From: Aliirhizobium smilacinae
GTDB lineage: Bacteria > Pseudomonadota > Alphaproteobacteria > Rhizobiales > Rhizobiaceae
Direction: 5' to 3'
NCBI RefSeq assembly: GCF_006335145.1
Contig: NZ_VDMN01000001.1
Coordinates: forward strand, 1,674,001 to 1,738,000
Length of the DNA: 64,000 nucleotides
Part shown: positions 54,783 through 61,604 of the stretch, in pieces
Layout of the letters: the number at the start of each line of letters is the position of its first letter
Position numbering within the stretch: position 1 is the stretch's first letter
Translations under genes and position numbers: made by a program
Notes under the pieces: generated by a model
What the model saw: the letters and a program-made list of their open reading frames with translations, nothing else
Database searches by the model: none
What the model was told of the DNA's origin: nothing

Positions 54783-56647
54783 AAGATTCAACGAAGCACC
54801 GTGTTAAGCGTTCTAACATAGCTGCCGATGGCAAGAAGTCGGGCGTGGGCGATAAGGGGTTGGCAACTGCACCTATGATCAGGCCATCTCCGTCTAAGTG
54901 CCGCAATACGCCTTCTCACGAACAACCTGCGGCACCGGCACTATCACAAAAACAGGGGCTAGCCCCGGAATCCGCCCAGCGCTTTCATAGCGATACAAGA
55001 GTCCAACTATCAAACGTTTCGGTTACGCTTGTTCGCGGTGACGACGACCTTCTGTATTATCGTTTTTATGCGGAAGGCCGACACGCTCTTATTCCCGCGC
55101 CGGAGGTCATTACCAACGACAGCCGAGTATTTGGCGAGCTTGCGAAGATTGACGTACTCGCTACTCTTCCAGAACAGAAGCGCCTTATCAAAGCTCTCAT
55201 CGCCGGGGCACAAGTGGAGGACGGGTCGAAAGTCGTAACGAGGCTAGGTTACGAGGATGCGGATATTCCTAGATACTTTGTGTATGGCGATGGCAGCATC
55301 ATCAGTCCTGTCGAGGTATCGAACATCTATCCTTTGGTGGGGAGCAACAAGGTGTTCGCGTCCAAAGGGCGGTTTCAAGCGTATGAATTTTTTGTTTCGG
55401 CGGCGTTGAGGAACCAGTCGATCCCTATCACTGTATTCTTTTTCGCCCTGTCCGAAGTGATCAAGCCGTTTGCGGTAGCGGCTGGCCTCAACGTCGAAAA
55501 CAAGATCATGGAGCTGGTGGGCGGTTCGACCAATTATAAATCCGCCCTCACGAGTATCGTTGCCGCCTCCGCGTGGGGTTTTGCCACGCAACAGGATGGC
55601 TACGCAAAACGCTGGAATATGACTGATAATAAGATCGAGGAATATTTTCGAGATTATAATAGTCACCTTCTGGTTCTAGATGAGGCTACGCTTGCGTCGA
55701 AGGATGTCCATAAGCGCGGTGAAATGATCGCGAACGTCGTACACCGCGTGTCCTCCGGTCAAGGCCGTGGCCGTAGCGGCGTCGAAGACAGAGGCCACTC
55801 AGTGACCGTGCTGTCAAATTCCAATCAACCGATAAGGTCATTGCTACCACCTGAGCAGGACGTCATTGATGCCCTTGAGGTGCGTCTGATCTCTTTCCAG
55901 ATGCCGCAGCGGGCCAACGGGTTCTTCGACACAATCCCGTTGAACAGCGACGCAGTTGGTACGGCAATGGGACGAGTTTTTCGGACCGTTCAGAAACATC
56001 ACGGGCTGGCCGCACGGCGCCTGATCCGCAAGCTTCTTAATCTAGCCATATCCGACAAGGCGCATTTGCAGAACATCATCGAGAAGGCGGTTGCCAAATT
56101 TCTTAAGGCAGCGGGGATGATAAGCGCGGACGTCGGCACGTTGGACCATCGGCGTATTCAGCCTTTCGCACTGGCCTATGCGACGGCCGTGGTGTCTTTT
56201 AAGACCGGAGCCTTTCACAAGCAGCGATGGGGGAAAGTCAGGAGGTCCATTTTAAGGGCTTGGACCGATCACGCCTCTTTAGGTCGAGAAACGAGCCAGG
56301 ATTCCCACCTCCATTCTTACATGACGGATTCAGGTAACAGTTTTGTCGACTGCAGAAGTGGATCAAAACCCGAAATCTCTGATGGCACGTTTGGCAAACT
56401 GGCGGGCTTCTTCATCACCGGCAGAGACGGGCGACTTTATTTAGCTGTTCCCGCATCGCAGGTAGAGAGCATGGGGCTCTCGAAGGCAGCCTTGAAGACG
56501 TGGAAATCGAAGGGACTTCTTAGAGCCGATAGTGGCGGGCTTCAAACGAAATTGCGCCTGAGGAAGGTCAAAGGCCAGGAGAAACAGGACGCATTCTATC
56601 GTTTCCTACTCGCTGCCGTACCAGACAAAGTAAAGCTCCTCGAATGA
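54779..56647 (+). CDS. DUF927-domain protein (helicase/primase-associated)
   Basis: About 622 residues. A disordered basic N-terminus (~50 residues) leads to a DUF927 domain: SIISPVEVSNIYPLVGSNKVFASKGRFQAYEFFVSAALRNQSIPITVFFFALSEVIKPFA, then a P-loop-like VGGSTNYKSALTS (about 247; Tyr replaces the Gly before the Lys), then Walker-B-like HLLVLDEATLAS (about 295). DUF927 proteins are predicted replicative helicases of mobile elements and often sit next to a replication initiator, as here. The C-terminal ~170 residues have no clear assignment. Confidence 0.82.
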   Translation: MKDSTKHRVKRSNIAADGKKSGVGDKGLATAPMIRPSPSKCRNTPSHEQPAAPALSQKQGLAPESAQRFHSDTRVQLSNVSVTLVRGDDDLLYYRFYAEGRHALIPAPEVITNDSRVFGELAKIDVLATLPEQKRLIKALIAGAQVEDGSKVVTRLGYEDADIPRYFVYGDGSIISPVEVSNIYPLVGSNKVFASKGRFQAYEFFVSAALRNQSIPITVFFFALSEVIKPFAVAAGLNVENKIMELVGGSTNYKSALTSIVAASAWGFATQQDGYAKRWNMTDNKIEEYFRDYNSHLLVLDEATLASKDVHKRGEMIANVVHRVSSGQGRGRSGVEDRGHSVTVLSNSNQPIRSLLPPEQDVIDALEVRLISFQMPQRANGFFDTIPLNSDAVGTAMGRVFRTVQKHHGLAARRLIRKLLNLAISDKAHLQNIIEKAVAKFLKAAGMISADVGTLDHRRIQPFALAYATAVVSFKTGAFHKQRWGKVRRSILRAWTDHASLGRETSQDSHLHSYMTDSGNSFVDCRSGSKPEISDGTFGKLAGFFITGRDGRLYLAVPASQVESMGLSKAALKTWKSKGLLRADSGGLQTKLRLRKVKGQEKQDAFYRFLLAAVPDKVKLLE

Positions 56648-56817
56648 ACGTTTAATGCGTTGGTCGGCACACCCATGGCTAGCCCTTTTTTTTGCAGCAC
56701 CGCACCAAAGCTGTGCCCGTTGAAAAGTCGACGAAACGTTAAGATATTGATTTTCTTAGACTAATGATGTATTGTGACAACGTTCGCATCGATTTTGATC
56801 GAACTCGAATGTCGACC

Positions 56818-56841
56818 GAGAGCGCCGCTTTGGGCGCTCTC
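56818..56841 (+). other. 9-bp hairpin upstream of the 56,863 gene
   Basis: GAGAGCGCC (56818-56826) pairs with GGCGCTCTC (56833-56841), loop of 6 bases, then TTTGATTC. It is 22 bp upstream of the ATG and 171 bp after the DUF927 stop. It may be a weak terminator or leader hairpin. Confidence 0.5.
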
Positions 56842-56862
56842 TTTGATTCAAGGAAGCTAAAA

Positions 56863-57552
56863 ATGAGCACACCGCAATTCGACATACCGGCACTCGGCAA
56901 AGCCAAGGTCACCCTACCGCACGTTTCCATTCTGAATGGCCCGCGACCTCAGTCTGCCGCACGCGCTGCGGATGCACAAATCGCTTCGGTCGCCGCTGGC
57001 GTCGCCACCGTGATCCTCGTCGGCCTTGATGATCAAAACAAACCGCACGCGTCATGGTTTGAAGCAGAGCAGGCCGATGCCGCAGCCGTCGCGGCTGACC
57101 TGATGGGCTTTGCCCTCGTTGACATCTCGAATGATGAACTCGCTGCCATCGCCTCGGTTCTGCCAAAGGGCAAGCTATTCGAAAGCGGCAAGGCGTTCGT
57201 GCCGTTCGTCAAGCGAAGCGTCTATGATCAGCTCGCGGCCCACCTCGACGAAGATTATCTGACCAATGCTGCCGGTCGCGTCGCGGCTGCACAGGCGGCG
57301 GCAAACAGCTATGCCGTTGCGAAAAAGGTAGAGATCCCGCCGCGGCTGCCGGAGGACTGGTCAAAACTGATGATCGGCGATCTCGTGCTGGCGACCGAGG
57401 ATCCGACCGAAGGCTGGTTCGAGGCGATCATCGTTGAGGCTGTAGGCAGCGACAAATACCGGCTTCGCTGGAAGGACTATCCCGACTTGCCGACCTTCAC
57501 CTGCAACGTTGTCGATTTAGCCCTGCTGCACCCGCTGTCCCCGGCACGGTGA
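56863..57552 (+). CDS. Mobile-element cargo protein with C-terminal Tudor/chromo-like segment
   Basis: About 229 residues. The ATG at 56,863 follows AAGGAAGC; a longer frame from 56,764 crosses the hairpin and is rejected. The N-terminal half is Ala-rich and helical (SAARAADAQIASVAAGVATVILVGLDD). The last ~60 residues, GDLVLATEDPTEGWFEAIIVEAVGSDKYRLRWKDYPDLPTFT, look like a small beta-barrel of the Tudor/chromo or SH3 type. I do not know a function. Proteins like this occur on alphaproteobacterial plasmids and islands. Confidence 0.75.
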   Translation: MSTPQFDIPALGKAKVTLPHVSILNGPRPQSAARAADAQIASVAAGVATVILVGLDDQNKPHASWFEAEQADAAAVAADLMGFALVDISNDELAAIASVLPKGKLFESGKAFVPFVKRSVYDQLAAHLDEDYLTNAAGRVAAAQAAANSYAVAKKVEIPPRLPEDWSKLMIGDLVLATEDPTEGWFEAIIVEAVGSDKYRLRWKDYPDLPTFTCNVVDLALLHPLSPAR

Positions 57553-57558
57553 CGCGCC

Positions 57559-57957
57559 ATGCAAACGATCACAATCGTTCCGATGACAGATGCCGGCGGT
57601 CAGGGGGCTATCGCCATGTCGATATCATCACCTTCTCAGCAAGAACGTATCCGGCGGCTGAACGACACGCTGCGCACCACCTTCATCTCCGGGCGGGTGC
57701 TGCTGACGGCGTGCGTGCGGGCACTGGATGACAATCAACGGGCGATGCTGCTGCAGGCGGTGAGTGGGTTCGCCGCGTTCACGCCCAGCAACGATCCCTA
57801 TGGCGAGCATGACTTCGGTCGCGTGGAGGTCGCTGGTTGCGGCTACTTTTTCAAGATCGATTATTACGACCTGGACTACCGGTATGAATCGCCCGACCCG
57901 GCAGATGCCACCGTCACCGCCCGCGTCATGACCATCATGCGGGAGGACGAATATTGA
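57559..57957 (+). CDS. DUF3768 family protein
   Basis: A 132-residue protein. SPSQQERIRRLNDTLRTTFISGRVLLTACVRALDDNQRAMLLQAVSGFAAFTPSNDPYGEHDFGRVEV and the FKIDYYDLDYRYESPDPADATVTARVMTIMR ending are the DUF3768 signature. The family is common on alphaproteobacterial plasmids; function unknown. It lies 6 bp after the previous gene, so they form an operon. A strong terminator at 57,989 follows. Confidence 0.9.
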   Translation: MQTITIVPMTDAGGQGAIAMSISSPSQQERIRRLNDTLRTTFISGRVLLTACVRALDDNQRAMLLQAVSGFAAFTPSNDPYGEHDFGRVEVAGCGYFFKIDYYDLDYRYESPDPADATVTARVMTIMREDEY

Positions 57958-57988
57958 ATCGGCGTGAACTGCAAACCCGAGTAAGGCA

Positions 57989-58018
57989 AAGCCGCGATCA
58001 CGTCGCGGCTTCTTTTTT
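57989..58018 (+). terminator. Factor-independent terminator, overlapping the XRE gene end
   Basis: AAGCCGCG (57989-57996), loop of 7, CGCGGCTT (58004-58011), then CTTTTTT. It ends the DUF3768 operon and covers the last codons of the convergent XRE gene (ends at 57,998). Confidence 0.93.
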
Positions 58019-58282
58019 GCCTGCACCTCTCGGTTTGCGGCCTGCCTTCAAGGGCGCGGGACGTTCATCGCTCACGGCCTCAATGAAAAACATACCCACC
58101 GGCACATTCAAAGCGGATGCGAGGGCTTCCAGCACTGAGATGGTGAGGTTCTCTTCTCCACGTTCGATGCGGCCGACATATGAGCGATCAATCGACGCCT
58201 CAAGCGCCAACCTCTCTTGGGAGAGGTTGCGTTCGACACGCAGCTTACGCAGGTTCCAGCCTATCAATTCGCGAGCATTCAT
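57998..58282 (-). CDS. XRE-family transcriptional regulator
   Basis: About 94 residues, a single HTH_3 domain: LIGWNLRKLRVERNLSQERLALEASIDRSYVGRIERGEENLTISVLEALASALNVPVGMFF. A Lys/Arg-rich tail ends in KKEAAT. The ATG at 58,282 (MNARELI) is the usual start; 58,336 would add 18 unrelated residues. It is divergent from the DUF805 gene by 114 bp and probably regulates itself and element genes. Confidence 0.9.
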   Translation of the reverse strand: MNARELIGWNLRKLRVERNLSQERLALEASIDRSYVGRIERGEENLTISVLEALASALNVPVGMFFIEAVSDERPAPLKAGRKPRGAGKKEAAT

Positions 58283-58396
58283 AGCCCGCACATGCGCACA
58301 TCGTCCACTTGACAATCGACGGACTGTGAGTCCCATATTAATTTTGCTGTTTCGGCCTTTGGCTTGACTCGCTCACAACCACCACAAGGAAATCAC

Positions 58397-58888
58397 ATGA
58401 CTGCCTATCTCGATGCCATGCGCCGTTATGCAACCTTCAAAGGCCGATCAACCCGGTCACAGTTCTGGCTTTATCACCTCGGCGTACTCGTTCTCGCGAT
58501 CGTCGGCTTCATCATCGACATCGCCATTGCCGGGCCACGCGGTCCTGAGCCGCTCGTCTCCGCGGTCATCATCATCGCTCATTACATCCCTTCGCTGGCG
58601 ATTATCGTGCGGCGGCTGCACGACACCAATCAAAGCGGCTGGCTCGTGCTGGTATGCCTCATTCCGTTGATTGGCCTCGTCGCTTTCATCGTGTTCGGCT
58701 GCATGGCATCGACACCCGGCACAAATCGTTTTGGCGCACCCGTGGGCGGCGATCCAGTTGTTGCGGCGGCTAGCGGCACCAAAGTCGAGCGGATCGAAAA
58801 GCTGGCGGCCCTGCGTGCCTCAGGTGCGCTCAGCGACGCTGAGTTCGAAAAAATGAAAGCTGACGTCCTGAGCGGCGCTGCCGCCTAA
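58397..58888 (+). CDS. DUF805 membrane protein with C-terminal SHOCT domain
   Basis: About 163 residues. The DUF805 part covers MRRYATFKGRSTRSQFWLYHLGVLVLAIVGFIIDIAIAG and IVRRLHDTNQSGWLVLVCLIPLIGLVAFIVFGC, with four hydrophobic helices. The C-terminal IEKLAALRASGALSDAEFEKMKADVLS is a SHOCT domain. The combination is common; the role is unknown. AAGGAAATCAC precedes the ATG. Confidence 0.92.
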   Translation: MTAYLDAMRRYATFKGRSTRSQFWLYHLGVLVLAIVGFIIDIAIAGPRGPEPLVSAVIIIAHYIPSLAIIVRRLHDTNQSGWLVLVCLIPLIGLVAFIVFGCMASTPGTNRFGAPVGGDPVVAAASGTKVERIEKLAALRASGALSDAEFEKMKADVLSGAAA

Positions 58889-58926
58889 CGTTGGTGGTGA
58901 CCGGCCGTCTGAATAGGAATTAGAAG

Positions 58927-60024
58927 ATGTTCAAAGCAATTTTTAGTGCGATCAGCTTTGCCCTGATGATCGGGCCGGTCCCGGCGATGGCTCAACAATA
59001 TACCTACACCTCTGGTGAGGTGTGGGCGGTGACTCAAGACCTGCCATTGGCCCCGGTCACTGAAACCGGTCCCAAGCCCACCTGCAACCTCCGCACCCAG
59101 ATATGGGATGATAAGGGCCTGGATATCCAGTATGTGCTGATCAACCGGGATTTCGTAGAGCCATGGGCGCGGGTTCATTCCGATAGCTGGAAGCTGCCCG
59201 CCGGTCGAACCACCGACATCACGCTCGACATGGCGGGTGGTGAAGTGCCGGTGTCGGTAACAACGGCGACCGAGACCGCGCTGGCGGGGCCGATACGGCG
59301 TGAGAGACGGAACTCCGACAACTATTTTATCTTAGAGCTTTCTGTTCAGACCATGCTGAACACCAAAGGTCGGGGGGTGGGCTTCCGCGTGCGATTTGCC
59401 GGAAATGAGCCTGCTTGGCCGGTATCGGCTCCCGATCGTTATGAGGCCTATCAGGTCAAAACCGCGCTTAATAAATGCATCGCCGACCTTCGACGCAAGG
59501 CCGCGACCTTCTACCCCGTAGAAGGAAACGCAGCGTCAGGCGGGCCGACGTCGCCCTTTGCTGAGGAACCCGAAGGCCAAGCGCAAAAAGCGCCTGCTGA
59601 GCAGCCACAAAGTGATCGGCCACAGCGAGAAAAGCTTGCCCCCTCTAGCAACGAATGGAGGTTCGCTAAAGAAGAGGAGGAAGGGACTGTCCTTTGTCTC
59701 GCCGAGACTGAACAGAGTGAAATCAAGGTAGGCTTTATCGGGCAGCCGGGCGCCGCCATGAGCGGGTTCGTATCAGGAGTTTTCGACAAAGACACCCGTG
59801 CGGTTTGGACGGTCGACGGCCGCACAACAGCATCGTCCAGCGGCTCGCTGGATGAGTATTTCGAATGGTATGCCTTCAACGACCTGCCCGATAGTCTCTT
59901 AGACGACGTTGGCAACGGCGAGGAACTACGGGTTGCCGAGTTCGGCGGGAAGGGCGCCTCAGTCCGCCTTAGCGGCGCTGGCGCCGCCATTTCCGCGTTT
60001 AAGCGCTGCATGGCGAACGAATAG
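58927..60024 (+). CDS. Secreted protein of unknown function, two domains with a Pro/Gln linker
   Basis: A 365-residue protein. MFKAIFSAISFALMIGPVPAMAQQ is a signal peptide cleaved after AMA. The N-terminal domain (about 25-190) has a QIWDDKGLDIQYVLINRDFVEPWARVHSDSWKLPAG strand region. A low-complexity linker (about 200-240, rich in Pro, Glu, Gln) leads to a second domain with SNEWRFAKEEEEGTVLCLAETEQSEIKVGFIGQPG. No family is recognised. It lies 38 bp after the DUF805 gene. Confidence 0.8.
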   Translation: MFKAIFSAISFALMIGPVPAMAQQYTYTSGEVWAVTQDLPLAPVTETGPKPTCNLRTQIWDDKGLDIQYVLINRDFVEPWARVHSDSWKLPAGRTTDITLDMAGGEVPVSVTTATETALAGPIRRERRNSDNYFILELSVQTMLNTKGRGVGFRVRFAGNEPAWPVSAPDRYEAYQVKTALNKCIADLRRKAATFYPVEGNAASGGPTSPFAEEPEGQAQKAPAEQPQSDRPQREKLAPSSNEWRFAKEEEEGTVLCLAETEQSEIKVGFIGQPGAAMSGFVSGVFDKDTRAVWTVDGRTTASSSGSLDEYFEWYAFNDLPDSLLDDVGNGEELRVAEFGGKGASVRLSGAGAAISAFKRCMANE

Positions 60025-60223
60025 ACGGAAATGCAGCAAATAGCGTCCGAACGAGTAACCGGTCGTCGAAAGCTTTTGCGCGAAGCGCCCGCGCTTAGGA
60101 GATGCAGCTCCTAGCTAAGGTTCCGCGGGATTGCTCTTTATCTACTTCTAATGTAGCATCTCAATTGCCCCATAAGGGCTTTGGAGATCTCCAGCCCTCC
60201 TCAATCAGCACTGACTTCCTAGG

Positions 60224-60246
60224 CCCGCTTCGGCGGGTTTTTCTTT
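60224..60246 (+). terminator. Terminator in the 60,025-60,692 gene-free stretch
   Basis: CCCGC-TTCG-GCGGG with a TTTTTC run, about 200 bp after the secreted protein's stop. A matching CCCGCCGAAGC at 60278-60288 is the reverse complement of part of the stem, and a GCCGCC/GGCGGC hairpin lies at 60564-60581. The rest of this ~670-bp stretch shows no convincing gene. Confidence 0.85.
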
Positions 60247-60692
60247 GCCTTGTGTATTTGCAACTTGTAGCACGACCCGCCGAAGCGGACCCGCCTGGTG
60301 GAGTGCAGTCAGCCTGAAACAACGTGCGGATCAGCGAGCCTGGCGAGATACGTCATTCCATCGCACCCGGGCACCGGCGCGTCGAGCGAGACTGTCTTTA
60401 ATTGGTCGAACTCTCGGTTGTAAGCCCGGTGACAACGCCAAAGAGCGTTGCTAAATACGCCACTGCGCCTGGACAGCGCTCTCCTGAAGGGTCGGCTCAT
60501 TGGCGTGCGCCGGCCCTTTTTCCTCATCGCCATGAACCTCTGCACTCGTTCGGCAAAGAGAAAGCCGCCTCAGCGGGCGGCTGTGGGTGGACATAATGTC
60601 AACGGACGAGGCGCGCTGCCGTCACATTTCCACTTCGATGGCACGGTTATTGCTGAGTTAATGGCAAAGATTAACTCGCGAGGAACTCTGCT

Positions 60693-60959
60693 TTGGAACA
60701 GGACACATTGCACCTATTTCGGCCAATCAAGCTCATCTCGGCCGTGGGTGAACGGGACATTGTGATAGAGTCCGTCGAAGATGCGGCCAGAGAGCTGCTT
60801 ACGGAATGGCCAGACGATGACGGCGAAAGTTATTACGTAGCGGTCAAAGCATGTTTCGATTGCCTGCATGATAACGCTGCAACGGATTCTGTTCGCAGCG
60901 CTTTTGTACGAGCTGCCGTGGAAGCCGGCATTTTGGTCGAGCATTTAACCGGTCACTAA
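60693..60959 (+). CDS. DUF982 family protein
   Basis: An 88-residue protein starting from TTG, with AGGAA 7 bases upstream. RPIKLISAVGERDIVIESVEDAARELLTEWPDDDGESYYVAVKACFDCLHDNAATDSVRSAFVRAAVEAGILVE is the DUF982 pattern (about 75 residues, WP followed by a helical half). The family is restricted mostly to Rhizobiales and abundant on their plasmids; its function is unknown. Confidence 0.88.
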   Translation: MEQDTLHLFRPIKLISAVGERDIVIESVEDAARELLTEWPDDDGESYYVAVKACFDCLHDNAATDSVRSAFVRAAVEAGILVEHLTGH

Positions 60960-61156
60960 GACATCGGCATTTTTTGTCACCATGACCGCGCATGACAATC
61001 TTCACGCAAGCGGCGTCGGCAATGCTTGGATGGTGCCTAAAACCCCCTAGTACAGCCCGCCGGGCCGCGCGAGTATCGCGTACGGGCCCCATTCACCCGT
61101 AAGGTCGTTCATTCTCAGGAACCGCAAAGCGCTCCAGTCGTTAGCTCCTCCAAAAA

Positions 61157-61405
61157 ATGGAGAAAGCATTGCCCACCTATCGATTCAATTTCCATAGCGC
61201 TAACACTATTAAAAAAGATCACACCGGCCAAGATCTAGCTTCGGATTTCGCCGCGTTTGAAGAGGGCGTTGCAGCCGCACGAGAGATCGTAAGCCAGCGC
61301 GTCCGCATAGGTGAACCTTTAGGACGTGACGCCTACGAGGTTTTGGACGAGTGGGGGCAAGTCGTGCATATAATCACACTGAGATCCGTAGTGAACCTCG
61401 GGTGA
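61157..61405 (+). CDS. DUF6894 family protein
   Basis: About 82 residues. PTYRFNFHSANTIKKDHTGQDLASDFAAFEEGVAAAREIVSQRVRIGEPLGRDAYEVLDEWGQVVHIITLRSVV fits the DUF6894 pattern. The start is ambiguous: ATG at 61,157, or TTG at 61,169 with GGAG 6 bases upstream, which would give the usual (M)PxYxF start. A 12-codon remnant of a second copy lies at 61,481. The 60,960-61,156 stretch before it has no gene. Confidence 0.85.
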   Translation: MEKALPTYRFNFHSANTIKKDHTGQDLASDFAAFEEGVAAAREIVSQRVRIGEPLGRDAYEVLDEWGQVVHIITLRSVVNLG

Positions 61406-61480
61406 ACCCGACATTACGAGGCGGGAGCACGCTGTTGCCGTCACGGTATGCTGCTTGTGATCACATGATCAAGCACGGGG

Positions 61481-61516
61481 GAACCGATTGGACGTGATGC
61501 TTACGAGGTTCGGAAC
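61481..61516 (+). pseudogene. Remnant of a second DUF6894 copy
   Basis: These 12 codons read E-P-I-G-R-D-A-Y-E-V-R-N, matching EPLGRDAYEVLD of the intact gene at 61,313-61,348 at 9 of 12 positions. The remnant lies just in front of the TIR gene, indicating that recombination at this junction replaced the rest of a duplicate gene. Confidence 0.65.
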
Positions 61517-61604
61517 AAGGGCGGAATTTCCCGGCTCTCTATCTTGCCAAAATGTTGATGATCTGACTTTCTCGAAGAGAGAAAACGCGAGAACCGGAGC
61601 AAGT

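Noticed and set aside
53499..60024. A complete filamentous prophage
   Set aside because: The Rep-like gene resembles inovirus Gp2, but no coat, Zot or pIII-like genes are present, and DUF927 points to a plasmid or satellite-like element.
60448..60765. 105-residue open frame in the gene-free stretch
   Set aside because: It overlaps the DUF982 gene in another frame, spans a hairpin and has no recognisable domain.
61497..61604. Earlier in-frame ATG for the TIR gene
   Set aside because: The added 36 residues begin inside the DUF6894 remnant and have a poorly spaced ribosome site. The ATG at 61,605 has GGAG at a good distance and begins the TIR domain at once.
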